From contig JAEUHG010000056.1 in assembly GCA_016795425.1 (NCBI GenBank), positions 1 to 33,498 of the forward strand: a stretch of 33,498 bases of DNA. The letters are read 5' to 3'. Source of the stretch: Verrucomicrobiales bacterium (GTDB lineage Bacteria > Verrucomicrobiota > Verrucomicrobiia > Limisphaerales > CAIMTB01). This document shows positions 1 through 8,927 of the stretch, one piece after another (the stretch's first letter is position 1; every line of letters starts with the position of its first letter). The notes beneath the pieces were generated by a model. That model saw nothing but the letters and a program-made list of their open reading frames with translations, had not been told where the DNA came from and did no database searches. Made by a program: the position numbers and the translations under genes.

Positions 1-28
1 AGTCGGGTCTGCGGTCTTGTCTTCAAGT

Positions 29-568
29 TCATGGTCCTTCCTCTATAAGTCGCGCCTCTTCGAGCGAGTTGTCGTACACGGCCCAGGCATCAGCGATCGG
101 CCGGTAGGTGTTGACGAAATTGTCCCAACCTCGGACAAAACGACGCCGCACATCCGCCGATGGGACCTGGTGGCCGCCCTGCCGGACTCGGTCGGCGATG
201 CGACGAAGCGCCAGACGAACGGAAGCAAGTCGAAGAAAGACAATTTCGACACGGTAGCCAGACGCCTTCCAAGTCTTCAAGCGGGCGGCGTAGGTCAACC
301 CGCTCAAAGTGCTCTCGAACGCGAAGTCCACACGAGCGGAGGCAAGGCGATCGATTTCGGTCAGCAGCAACCGGCCCGCAGCCAAAGCGGCCAATTCGGG
401 CTTCAACGGCGAAAGGCCGGCGGCGATGAGGTCGGCGTTGACGAAGTTGAGGATGCCGGCTTCCCGAGGAAGGAACTCGCGCGCAAAGGTGGTTTTGCCG
501 GCGCCGTTTGGCCCGGCAATGATCAGGCAAATCGGTGACCTCTGCAGAGTTCTCGACGGTTGGGGCAT
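29..568 (-). CDS. Zeta-toxin-like P-loop NTPase
   Basis: The 179-residue protein has a Walker A motif GPNGAGKTT at residues 19-27 (Lys25), followed by a FVNADLIAAGLSP segment and a DFAFESTLSG segment, then RRRFVRGWDNF and VYDNS near the C-terminus. This order matches the zeta toxin / COG4185 family of small kinases. Classical zeta toxins phosphorylate UDP-N-acetylglucosamine; the substrate of this subfamily is not known to me. The ATG has a GAGG two bases upstream, an unusually short spacing, and no better start lies between it and the P-loop. The start is only 13 bases past the terminator of the upstream tRNA gene, leaving no room for a separate promoter. No antitoxin gene is visible on the window side; a partner could lie left of position 29. 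Confidence 0.85.
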   Translation of the reverse strand: MPQPSRTLQRSPICLIIAGPNGAGKTTFAREFLPREAGILNFVNADLIAAGLSPLKPELAALAAGRLLLTEIDRLASARVDFAFESTLSGLTYAARLKTWKASGYRVEIVFLRLASVRLALRRIADRVRQGGHQVPSADVRRRFVRGWDNFVNTYRPIADAWAVYDNSLEEARLIEEGP

Positions 569-581
569 ATCCTCGCAGATA

Positions 582-619
582 CGAAAAATCCGGGCCTCAG
601 ATGAGGCCCGGATTTTTCG
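582..619 (-). terminator. Rho-independent terminator after tRNA-Met, symmetric
   Basis: Two perfectly complementary 17-base arms (582-598 and 603-619) flank a four-base loop AGAT. Each arm has a GC-rich core GGGCCTC next to an A5/T5 run, so a U-tract follows the hairpin on either strand. It lies 5 bases past the 3' end of the initiator tRNA gene and can terminate it. It also blocks transcription coming from the left. Confidence 0.9.
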
Positions 620-623
620 AAAT

Positions 624-700
<77 letters not shown>

Positions 701-803
701 TCACTGTCGACGGGGAAAGGTTGGGTGGCCGGAGCCAAAGTCGCAAGAGGTTTCTCTCTCGTCTTCTTCCCAGAGCACGGCGGAACTGTCTTCGTCGACC
801 CCA

Positions 804-851
804 ATCGCAGTCGGAGTCGGTACCGGAATCGGTGTCGGAATCGGATTCCTC
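804..851. repeat. Hexamer-periodic tract (NTCGGN units)
   Basis: Eight consecutive 6-base units: ATCGCA, GTCGGA, GTCGGT, ACCGGA, ATCGGT, GTCGGA, ATCGGA, TTCCTC. Most fit a TCGG core every six bases, with variation at the first and last base. The tract lies between the initiator tRNA gene and the 3' end of the large peptidase gene. A similar tract occurs at 27055-27090. Open frames through it give Arg/Tyr or Pro/Thr dipeptide runs and are not taken as genes. Confidence 0.75.
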
Positions 852-913
852 CCTCCCTGCGTCTCAACCGCGAAAATGGATTGCGCACGTCGGATGGAAG
901 CCGAGCCTGACAA

Positions 914-951
914 CCCGGGCCCCTTCCCGCTTCCCGCGCCCCCCCTTCCCC
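914..951 (-). other. G-run tract just after the peptidase stop codon
   Basis: Read on the minus strand this holds G4, G7, G3, G3, G4 and G3 runs separated by short spacers, meeting the usual pattern for an intramolecular G-quadruplex. It begins five bases after the TGA of the S8 peptidase gene. No U-tract terminator was found for that gene, so the tract may act at the 3' end; this is inference. Confidence 0.5.
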
Positions 952-955
952 ACCA

Positions 956-3900
956 TCACGGTCGGACTTCGAGACGGTACAAATACGGTGCGCCGTTGGT
1001 GGGGACCGGAACCGTGACCGAATACGAACTGCTGGCGGCGCGTTGCCAGGTCGATAGGGGCATCCACGTCATGGCGTCGGCGCTGCCCTGCACCTGGTAG
1101 GCTCGACCCGCGCTGGATTCCCAGCGCAGTTGAAGATCTCCTGAACTGGTCGGTTGAGGTGGCAGCAGACTCAGGCGCGACACGGCGTTGGTCGGGTTGG
1201 TGCCGGCCAGGAATTCATCGAGGTCGGGAACGCCGTCGAAATCAGGGTCGCCGGTGCCGTCATTGCCAGGTAACGCGCCGCCCAGGTAAAGTTGTTCCCA
1301 GGCGTCGCTGATGCCGTTGGCATTGGTGTCGGTGAAGGTGTAAGCGGCGGTCACCACCAGGGTCGCGCCTTCCGCCAATGAACGGGTCTGGAGCGCCGGT
1401 TTGGTGTAGTACGGCACGTCGCCGTACTCGAACTCGAAGGTGCCCGGAGGAACGTTGGTGATGACTGCGTCCGCGCCGCGCTCGGTGCGGTTTAACGGAC
1501 CGCGGATCGTGACCACGGCCTGGTGGAGGTTGTTCGAAAGCACGAGGGTGCCCGGAGTATATCGGGTCACCGTCACGTCGACGTCGTCCACGAGCCAGCC
1601 AGGATGGGCCACGCTGTCGAGGGAGAGGAGTCCGTACGCCCAGCCCAGGCGAATGACTTTTCCAAGGTACGGGCTGAGGTCGATTTCCTCCTGTTCCCAG
1701 CCGGCGGAGGCTTCCCCGTATTCGCGCAATGGGGTCCAGGCAGCCCCGTTATTGGTGGTCACGTAGACGCCGCCGACTTCGACGATGTCAAGATCCTCGG
1801 ATCGCGGCAGGAAGTCGTACGTATGCCAGAATCGGAGGGTGGCGCGATTGCCGCCGGTCAACAGAATGGCGGGGCTAATCAGGGAACTGTCGGAAAAGTC
1901 ATTCGCTTCACCGCGCAGATTGGTGCCCCAGCATTGGGTCGGGGAGTGCGCGGTGTCGGTGAGTTCATTGCTTGGATTGCCAAGCTCCCAGGTCGAGGAC
2001 ACGAGCAAGGACAGGGTCTCTTCATCGACGGAGCTGTTGCCGACGGTCCAGTTGGTGGCCCCGGTTTCGAGATTGTCGGCAAAGGGCGGGCTCAAGGGTT
2101 TCAAGGTTCGGAAGCGGTGCATCTTGCCCAGGTTATCGTCAGTGATGGTATTGCCCGCGGGATCCCGGCAGACGATGCGGAAGGCGTACTCGCGGTCGGG
2201 TTCGAGTCCGAGCAATTCGAGGTCGTGGACATCGGTGAAGTCGGCGCGGTAGGTGGTGAAGTTGGAAGGGAACCCGACATCGAAATACTGGATGAGGGCG
2301 TCGGTAGGTTCGGAGGTGGTCCAACTGACGGTGGCGCCGTTGTAATCGGGGTCGATGGTCACCCCGTCCAAGGTTGGTTCCTGGGTATCGACGACGGCGG
2401 CGACGGTGACCACTTCAGCGGGGGCAGTATCGGAGTACAACACCTCGACGAGGTCGCCGTCCTTGGTTCGCAGCTGACCAACGGCCGGGGCGTTGGTTTG
2501 CGGGACCAGAAGGATTGAGCCGCGGAAGAGACCGGGCTTTCCGGTGGCGAGAAGTTCGACCTGCTCGCCATCGGATTCCAATCCGGTACGCACAAGGACC
2601 TGGCGGGAGGTTCCATTGGCCGGACCGCTATCGCTGAGTTCGATGGTCACGACGGCCGGCAAGGCGTACTCCTCGCGATCCAATTCGACAGTTGCCCGAT
2701 CGATGACGCCGGGCGCCAGGAAGCTCAGCACGCGTTGGAGGATGTCGGCGCGGCGATTGGGCGGGTCGCCATCCACGGGAATGGTATCGAAGGGAAAGGC
2801 GAAGAACACGACGCGTCCAACTCCGTCCTCGCCGGTGCGCGGATACCGCACACCCGCCGCTTTGCCGGTGGCGGCGTCCAACAGAATGGGCACGGCATTT
2901 GTCGTGACGCGGAAGGTATCGGAGACGTCCTGCGGGATGAGACCGAAGAAGTCGGGGTACTCGGAGAAATCGAGAGTGACATCGACACCGCTGGTCATGG
3001 AGAGGTTGTCACGGCCAAAGACGCCGGGGATACCCGGGTCGATGTCGTAATCCTCCACGTGCAGAACATTCCGGCGGAAATTGTCGAAGCCCCCTTCGTC
3101 CAGTCGGCTGAGAAGTTCCATGGAGGCCATGAAAAGGCTGCCTCCGGCATCGACATAATCGCGCAGCGCTTTGATGTTGGCGGGCGTAAGCGAGGAGACG
3201 AACTCGCCGTTGCGCCAGATGACGACGCGATAGTTCCGCAATTCCTCGAACACCGGCGAGCGGCCTTCCTGCGCGGAATCCCAAAGTTCGTAGGACACGC
3301 CGACGGCATCCAGAGCGTCGGTGTAAGCACCGACGGTGACGTAATCATTAAGGATCAGGTCGTCGAATTGATCGACCAGCAGAACCGTGGCGGCGGGGGC
3401 GGGTTGGGCCTGAAAGGGAGCACCCGCGTTGTCGAGGACACGCTCATTGCCGGCGGCATCCCGTGAACGGACACGGTAATAGACCGTCTGCTGGATTTGG
3501 AGGCCGTCGAGATGGATGCGGTGAGCCTCGACCAACGTGCGATTGGTCGCGAACTGGCCCAGTGCTGGAGTGGAACCAAATTCAACGATCGAATCGGAGG
3601 GTTCATCAGAGGCCCAGGCAATCTGGAGTCGACCAAATCGCGTGCCGGCACTGACCGCCGAAAGGAGCGGCGGCACGAGATCCACGTCCGCGGCCCCGAT
3701 GCGTTCGTTGGCGGGCGAAGCGTCGGCATAAACAATCTCGAGACCGTCGCCATGAGCGACCTGGAGGCGTCCATCGGCGACGACTGGCCCGGTGGCCAGC
3801 GCGACCACGCCGGTGAAGACGCCGGTGGTGCCCTGGGCATTGAGCCCGATGATTTCGCCTGGCGTTTCGGTATCGCTCCGAGCCGTGACCGTGATCGACG

Positions 3901-6181
3901 CCTGACCGCGGAGGTCGAAGTCGATGACTTTGACCTCGACGGTGGATGGCGCGGTATAGGCGATGCGGTTCAGGGCAACGATGCCCTGCCCCGGCAAGGG
4001 CAGGTCGCCGGAGATGACCAGCGCGAAGTCCTGGGCCGGGGCGGCGGAGGCGCGGCGGAACGCGTCTTCGGCCACCCGCGAGGCGCGAATGCGAACGACG
4101 TATTCACCGGGCTGCGGAGTGGCCACGACGATACCTTCGACATTGTTGATGGCATCGGCAGCCAGGGCGTTGGGAATGGACTCGCCGGCATCGAACGCGT
4201 TGCCTCGATAAAGCGTGCCGTCGGGTGCAACCACCTCGAGATCGAGGTCATTGACGAGTGCGATGACGGCAGCGGGCAGTCCTGGCACATCGGTGTACGT
4301 CAGGGTGACCTTTAATGGCAGGCGAGGGTCTCCGACCAGGATGCGGCGTTCGTGGACTTGGAGATTGGTGAGGATGACGGACTGATCGACGAAATCATAA
4401 CCGCGCTCCGAGCCGATGAGGTTGGTGAGATCGATGCGGCCCCAGCCTTCGTCATGATTGGGTACAGGCTCGGTACCGCCGAGTTCATCATCAAGGTCAA
4501 CGGCCGAGTTGATCAGGGCCGCTTTGACCATGGCGGGCGATGGCGTGGCGCCCGCGTGGGTTTCCCGCCAATACTGGACGAAGATGGCCGCCGCACCCGA
4601 GGCATGAGGCCCGGATTGACTGGTGCCTCCTTGGTACTGGTAGTTGGCCGAGATCGGCGACCAGGCGTTCTCGTCGGTAGCCGACTCGGACTGCAGCGAG
4701 GCGATCCAGGTGCCGGGCGCGACGATGTCGGGCTTGATTCGGCCGTCGGCGCAAGGACCTCGGCTCGAGAAATCGGCCATGGCCTCGGTTCCATCCTCGA
4801 ACAGGAAGAAGCCGTATCGATCGTTCTGGGAAGCGCCGGTGGCGATGACGTTTTTGCCGACGGCGGGGCTGCCGATGGTTTGGGGACCAGGTCCGGCGTT
4901 GCCAGCCGAGAACTCCAGAATGTACGGCTGATCACCGGGCGTCAGTTCGTCCGCATCCCGCACCAAAGCGTCGAAGGCGGCGGCGCTGAGATCGTAACCG
5001 CCTTGGGTATCATCGCCCCAACTATTCGAACCGATCACGGCGCCGGCACGGACGGCGTCGCGGGTGAGGGTTTCGTACGTGGGCGGTGCTTCGTAGTTCC
5101 CGACACCGTCAAAGATGCGCTGGGCAACGATATGGGCACCGGGAGCGACGCCGAGTCCGTAGAGATTGTTGAACCCATCGGTTTCGCCGGTGGCGCCGTT
5201 ACCGGCGACGATGCCGGCGACATGAGTGCCGTGGCTATGTTCATCGGCGGCATCGGTGAGGGAACCGTAGAAGAAAAAGGCATCCACTCGTCCGGCGAGA
5301 TCGGGATGCATGGATTCGGCGTCACCGTTGTGGAGACCGCTATCGGCCACCGAGACGACCACACCACGTCCGTCGAAGCCGAGTTGAGTCATGGTGGTGC
5401 GATGATCGTTGTTGGGGGCGGCGCTAGGGGCCAGGACCCGCAATCGATCGGAGGCGACGGCAAACTCCTCGTCGTCATCGCCGCCGCCAATGTCCGGGAG
5501 ACCTTCACCGGCCTCGCCGGTTTCGTAGTCGCCGCCGGCCACGATCTTGGCGGAGATCTCGTCGAACATTCGGATCTTGGGGGCCGGTTCCAGCCAGAGC
5601 ACGGCTGAGGACCGCGCGAGAATTGCCAATTGAGAAACGGCAACGCGGCCTTGGAGGATGGACCCGAAACGCGATTTCGACTCGTGTTCCAGACGCGACA
5701 AGGCGCGACGAACCGCGATGGCCTCGATCGGCGATGCGCCAGGAGCGATGGCGATGGCGACATCGAGCGGGCCGCCCATCGCTGCCAACTCCCGAAGCCG
5801 GGCAGCGACTTTGTAGTCAGGACGATACGGTCCGACCCAATGAACCCCGTTCAACGCACGGATGGTGGACGGTGAGGCCTGGTTGAATCGGGCAATGAAG
5901 GCGTCGTCGGGGATGTAGCGAAGGAGTTGAACTCCGAGGTTCCCCAGGGCTTCTCGAAGTTCCGGGGTTGGCAATCGATCGAATTGGACCAGGAACAATC
6001 CACTGGCAGCGGGTTCGACGCCTTGGGGCGCCATGCGGCTCTGGGAAGTGGACAGAGTCGCGTTCTTGAGACGGATGGATTTCGACTCGGCCCAGACGGC
6101 GATCTGGAAGCAGCAGACTGCGGCCAACGCCGCGACTATTCGAAGGGTGTTCGCCGGAACCACGCGAGACAGTAGACGCAT
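956..6181 (-). CDS. Giant secreted subtilisin-like (S8) serine peptidase
   Basis: The ATG at 6181 gives a 1741-residue protein with a signal peptide (Arg-rich start, hydrophobic stretch around residues 15-30). An upstream in-frame TTG at 6223 would spoil the signal. A prodomain-like region precedes the S8 domain. The triad is Asp280 (VADSG), His317 (HGTHVAGI) and Ser521 (GGTSQSGP, in place of the usual GTSMATP); oxyanion Asn428 is in SAGNAGPG. Downstream are two fibronectin-III-like segments (about 840-920 and 1265-1350), a flavodoxin-like region starting VLLVDQFDD (about 930-1110), an immune-inhibitor-A/MAM-like domain (about 1365-1540), and a D-rich thrombospondin-3-like repeat (about 1615-1660). 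The end, LYRLEVRP, is a C-terminal style common in Verrucomicrobia and shows no PEP-CTERM anchor. It probably degrades extracellular protein; the substrate is unknown. Confidence 0.93.
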   Translation of the reverse strand: MRLLSRVVPANTLRIVAALAAVCCFQIAVWAESKSIRLKNATLSTSQSRMAPQGVEPAASGLFLVQFDRLPTPELREALGNLGVQLLRYIPDDAFIARFNQASPSTIRALNGVHWVGPYRPDYKVAARLRELAAMGGPLDVAIAIAPGASPIEAIAVRRALSRLEHESKSRFGSILQGRVAVSQLAILARSSAVLWLEPAPKIRMFDEISAKIVAGGDYETGEAGEGLPDIGGGDDDEEFAVASDRLRVLAPSAAPNNDHRTTMTQLGFDGRGVVVSVADSGLHNGDAESMHPDLAGRVDAFFFYGSLTDAADEHSHGTHVAGIVAGNGATGETDGFNNLYGLGVAPGAHIVAQRIFDGVGNYEAPPTYETLTRDAVRAGAVIGSNSWGDDTQGGYDLSAAAFDALVRDADELTPGDQPYILEFSAGNAGPGPQTIGSPAVGKNVIATGASQNDRYGFFLFEDGTEAMADFSSRGPCADGRIKPDIVAPGTWIASLQSESATDENAWSPISANYQYQGGTSQSGPHASGAAAIFVQYWRETHAGATPSPAMVKAALINSAVDLDDELGGTEPVPNHDEGWGRIDLTNLIGSERGYDFVDQSVILTNLQVHERRILVGDPRLPLKVTLTYTDVPGLPAAVIALVNDLDLEVVAPDGTLYRGNAFDAGESIPNALAADAINNVEGIVVATPQPGEYVVRIRASRVAEDAFRRASAAPAQDFALVISGDLPLPGQGIVALNRIAYTAPSTVEVKVIDFDLRGQASITVTARSDTETPGEIIGLNAQGTTGVFTGVVALATGPVVADGRLQVAHGDGLEIVYADASPANERIGAADVDLVPPLLSAVSAGTRFGRLQIAWASDEPSDSIVEFGSTPALGQFATNRTLVEAHRIHLDGLQIQQTVYYRVRSRDAAGNERVLDNAGAPFQAQPAPAATVLLVDQFDDLILNDYVTVGAYTDALDAVGVSYELWDSAQEGRSPVFEELRNYRVVIWRNGEFVSSLTPANIKALRDYVDAGGSLFMASMELLSRLDEGGFDNFRRNVLHVEDYDIDPGIPGVFGRDNLSMTSGVDVTLDFSEYPDFFGLIPQDVSDTFRVTTNAVPILLDAATGKAAGVRYPRTGEDGVGRVVFFAFPFDTIPVDGDPPNRRADILQRVLSFLAPGVIDRATVELDREEYALPAVVTIELSDSGPANGTSRQVLVRTGLESDGEQVELLATGKPGLFRGSILLVPQTNAPAVGQLRTKDGDLVEVLYSDTAPAEVVTVAAVVDTQEPTLDGVTIDPDYNGATVSWTTSEPTDALIQYFDVGFPSNFTTYRADFTDVHDLELLGLEPDREYAFRIVCRDPAGNTITDDNLGKMHRFRTLKPLSPPFADNLETGATNWTVGNSSVDEETLSLLVSSTWELGNPSNELTDTAHSPTQCWGTNLRGEANDFSDSSLISPAILLTGGNRATLRFWHTYDFLPRSEDLDIVEVGGVYVTTNNGAAWTPLREYGEASAGWEQEEIDLSPYLGKVIRLGWAYGLLSLDSVAHPGWLVDDVDVTVTRYTPGTLVLSNNLHQAVVTIRGPLNRTERGADAVITNVPPGTFEFEYGDVPYYTKPALQTRSLAEGATLVVTAAYTFTDTNANGISDAWEQLYLGGALPGNDGTGDPDFDGVPDLDEFLAGTNPTNAVSRLSLLPPQPTSSGDLQLRWESSAGRAYQVQGSADAMTWMPLSTWQRAASSSYSVTVPVPTNGAPYLYRLEVRP

Positions 6182-6304
6182 CCTGGGAATCGGACAAGGG
6201 AGCCACCGCGGCCTCGTTCCCAACCGGGCCGAAGCGCCTGCCGCCAGGGCGAACCCTGCTCGCGCCCGGTCCGAGGTGGCGTTGGGCGGAATCGTCTGGG
6301 CATG

Positions 6305-8113
6305 TTATCCAGGCCCTAACGGCCAACCTCGAGGAAGCAGCCAGAGCAGCATGGCCACCAGCAGGAGAGTCAGCGGGACACCGACCTTGAGGAAATCCAC
6401 GAAACGGTATTTGCCCGGTCCATAGACCAGCACACAGGAAGGCTCGAGAGGTGTGGCCACTGAAAAGGACCCGGACAACATGATGGCCAAGGCGACCGCC
6501 CTCGGTTCCATGCCCAGCTTTTCCGCGCTTTGAAGTGCGACTGGGAGTACGACGAGTGCCGCCGCTGCGTTCGACATGGGCTGGGTCAGCAAAACCGTGA
6601 CGATACAGTAACCACCCAGGATCCAAAGGGGCCCCATTCCGCCCAGCCAACCGACGACGCCTTCGGCCAGAAGATCCGCGCCTCCCGATATCTCCATGGC
6701 TTTGCCAAACGCCAGCATGGATCCAATCAGCACCAAGAGGCGCCATTCGACGTAGTCGTAGAGCCGGATCGGCCGCAGGCACCCCGTCAGAACCATGGCC
6801 AGGGCCGCCACAAAGAACGCGGCGGGCACCGATACCCAGCCGAAACCTCCCAAAACCAGAGCTGCCACGAAAATGGCAAGAGCCACGGCCGGCTTGCGAA
6901 GGGATGGATGAGCCGCGCCACGTTCCGCCAGAACGGCGATGTCCCGTCGCCGTCGCACCGTCTCCAGAGCTTCGGGACGCCCCTGGACCAGCAGGAGATC
7001 GCCGGCCGCCAGACGGATTCGACTGATCCGATCCCGCAGCGCCCTGCCCAGTCGATAGAGCGCCAATACGGTGAGCCCGTACTCCTGCTGGAATCGGACC
7101 TCTTTCAGAGTGCGCCCCACCACAGCCGATCGCGGGCTCACCACCACCTCGGCCAATTCGAGTCCGGCGTTCTTGAGATCGGCGGGGCCCAGCTTCAATT
7201 CGGGCCGGATCTCGATGCCTTCAGTGGCTTTCACCTTGAGAAGTTCACCTATTTCGCCGGTGACCAGCAAAACGTCGCCCGACGCCAAGACGGTTTCGGC
7301 ATCCGGCACGAATCCCCGCCCGCCGCGAACGATTTTCAGGATCCGGAAGTCCATCGTGGAAAGATCGGATTCCGCGACGCGGCGACCAACGATGGTGGAA
7401 TGCGGTAGGAGGACGATTTCACTCAGGAATCCTCGTGAGCCAAAATCGGATGTCAGGTCCTCTTCGGCATGGCGTGGCAGGAGGTGGCGGCCGATCAGCA
7501 CCATGAAGGCGATGCCGGCGCCGACGAAGGTCATCCCGAGTCCGGTCATCTCGAAGAGTCCGAAGGGTTGAAGTCCGGAGCGGGCGCTGACGAAGGCACT
7601 GACGGCCAGATTGGTGGAAGTGCCGATGAGCGTGCAGGTGCCGCCCAGGATTGAGGCGAAAGCCATGGGAAGAAGCAAACGCGACGGGCTCACCGAACTA
7701 CGTTTGGCCAACCCGATGACCAACGGAACCAGCATGGCGGTGACGCTGGTATTGTTCATGAAGGCGGACAGGGCCGCGGCGACGAGCATGATTCCCAGCA
7801 CCAGCCATCCTTCCCCGCGCGGCAGGATGCGCACGAGGCGTTCGCCGATGAGATCCAACACCGCGGTTTCCTGGAGTGCACCCCCGATGATGAACACGGC
7901 GCCCAGCATGACGATCACGGGGCTTCCGAACCCGGCGAAAGCCTGCTCAGGGGTGAGCACCCCAAAGACCATCAGGAGCGCAATGCCCAAGACAGCGACC
8001 AGATCAAACCGGAGTGTTTCGCGAGCGAACAGGACGACGACCAGGACCAGCAGGCCGAGCACGAGCCAGGCGTGCCAACCTGCTGCGGCGAGCAACGTCG
8101 GAAGTCCCACCAT
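6305..8113 (-). CDS. SLC13-family anion permease with TrkA-C domains
   Basis: A 602-residue integral membrane protein of the divalent anion:sodium symporter type. Helices near the N-terminus lead into AFMNNTSVTAMLVP and GGTCTLIGTSTNLAV, the signature region of the family. A soluble middle section (about 215-390) contains two RCK/TrkA-C-like domains with VGRRV and VVGRTL motifs and LLVTGE/LLVQG strands. The second helical half ends with SNAAAALVVLP and LVYGPGKYRFVDFLKVG. Proteins of this build transport sulfate, dicarboxylates or similar anions; the substrate cannot be read here. The ATG at 8113 is preferred; a TTG at 8137 is in frame. It lies 103 bases after aat and may be a separate transcript. 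Confidence 0.88.
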   Translation of the reverse strand: MVGLPTLLAAAGWHAWLVLGLLVLVVVLFARETLRFDLVAVLGIALLMVFGVLTPEQAFAGFGSPVIVMLGAVFIIGGALQETAVLDLIGERLVRILPRGEGWLVLGIMLVAAALSAFMNNTSVTAMLVPLVIGLAKRSSVSPSRLLLPMAFASILGGTCTLIGTSTNLAVSAFVSARSGLQPFGLFEMTGLGMTFVGAGIAFMVLIGRHLLPRHAEEDLTSDFGSRGFLSEIVLLPHSTIVGRRVAESDLSTMDFRILKIVRGGRGFVPDAETVLASGDVLLVTGEIGELLKVKATEGIEIRPELKLGPADLKNAGLELAEVVVSPRSAVVGRTLKEVRFQQEYGLTVLALYRLGRALRDRISRIRLAAGDLLLVQGRPEALETVRRRRDIAVLAERGAAHPSLRKPAVALAIFVAALVLGGFGWVSVPAAFFVAALAMVLTGCLRPIRLYDYVEWRLLVLIGSMLAFGKAMEISGGADLLAEGVVGWLGGMGPLWILGGYCIVTVLLTQPMSNAAAALVVLPVALQSAEKLGMEPRAVALAIMLSGSFSVATPLEPSCVLVYGPGKYRFVDFLKVGVPLTLLLVAMLLWLLPRGWPLGPG

Positions 8114-8216
8114 GGGCTCGCAGAATGCTCGAACCAATCGCGGCCACCAAGGGAAACGTCAAAGGAATGCAGGTAGGGTGCCATGCCGCAGTCCCATCGG
8201 CTCCTTACCGCTTTCC

Positions 8217-8915
8217 TTATCCCGTTTCCCTCCGGCAGTCCTGTCCATCGAACGGACAGGGAACGGCCACCGCCGCGGCCAGGCGACGGAGGTACTCGTC
8301 GCGCGGAATCTCCAACGCCCCCAGGGCGGCCGTCGCGTGCGTCACCATTTGGATGTCGAACAGCTGATACCCGCGTTCCAGGAGATGATTGTGCAGGTGA
8401 ACCAGCGCAACCTTCGAGGCGTCGCTGACGCGATGGAACATGGATTCCCCGGCAAACACGGCGCCGATAGCGACGCCGTAAACGCCACCCACCAGTTCGC
8501 CGTTCTGCCAGCACTCGACGCTGTGCGCATGCCCGAGGCGGAACAACTCCGTGTAGGCGTCGATGAACTGGGGACTGATCCAGCCACCGGGACGCGGCGC
8601 CTGGGCGCAGCCCTGCATCACGGGGGCAAATGCGCGATCGCGCGTCACTTCGAACGGCTTGCGGCGCAGCGTGCGTTGAAGGCTTCGCGAGATGTGAAGG
8701 TGCCCCAGCTCCAGGATGCCCCGTGGATTCGGCGACCACCAGGTAATCGGATCTACGGTCCAAGGAAACAAACCGGATCGATAAGCAAGGAGGAGACGTT
8801 CGGGTCGAAGGTCACCCCCCACCGCGACCAGCCCCCCCAAGGGACCTTGTCGAATGGCAGTCCTGGGATCCGGGAACCACAGGCGGGAATCGATGCGTGT
8901 GGCGAAGGAGGGCAT
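8217..8915 (-). CDS. aat: Leucyl/phenylalanyl-tRNA-protein transferase
   Basis: A 232-residue protein of normal family length. It carries the Aat motifs LVAVGGDL, LLLAYRSGLFPW and WWSPNPRG early, GWISPQFIDAY in the middle, HSVECW and GGVYGVAIG, ESMFHRVSDASKVAL, and FDIQM with THATAALGA near the end. Aat moves Leu or Phe from aminoacyl-tRNA to the N-terminus of proteins bearing Lys or Arg (or some Met), creating N-degrons. The gene starts 12 bases after the DUF2017-like gene, itself overlapped with clpS, so the transferase and the adaptor that reads its product are probably co-transcribed. Confidence 0.97.
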   Translation of the reverse strand: MPSFATRIDSRLWFPDPRTAIRQGPLGGLVAVGGDLRPERLLLAYRSGLFPWTVDPITWWSPNPRGILELGHLHISRSLQRTLRRKPFEVTRDRAFAPVMQGCAQAPRPGGWISPQFIDAYTELFRLGHAHSVECWQNGELVGGVYGVAIGAVFAGESMFHRVSDASKVALVHLHNHLLERGYQLFDIQMVTHATAALGALEIPRDEYLRRLAAAVAVPCPFDGQDCRRETG

Positions 8916-8927
8916 GCAGGCGGGGCC

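Noticed and set aside
718..746. Possible promoter TTGCGA-17-CAACCT for tRNA-fMet
   Set aside because: The -10 hexamer matches the consensus at only three positions and the -35 is weak.
4352..5608. 418-codon plus-strand frame within the peptidase
   Set aside because: Antisense to the S8 catalytic domain; Gly/Val-rich shadow of that frame.
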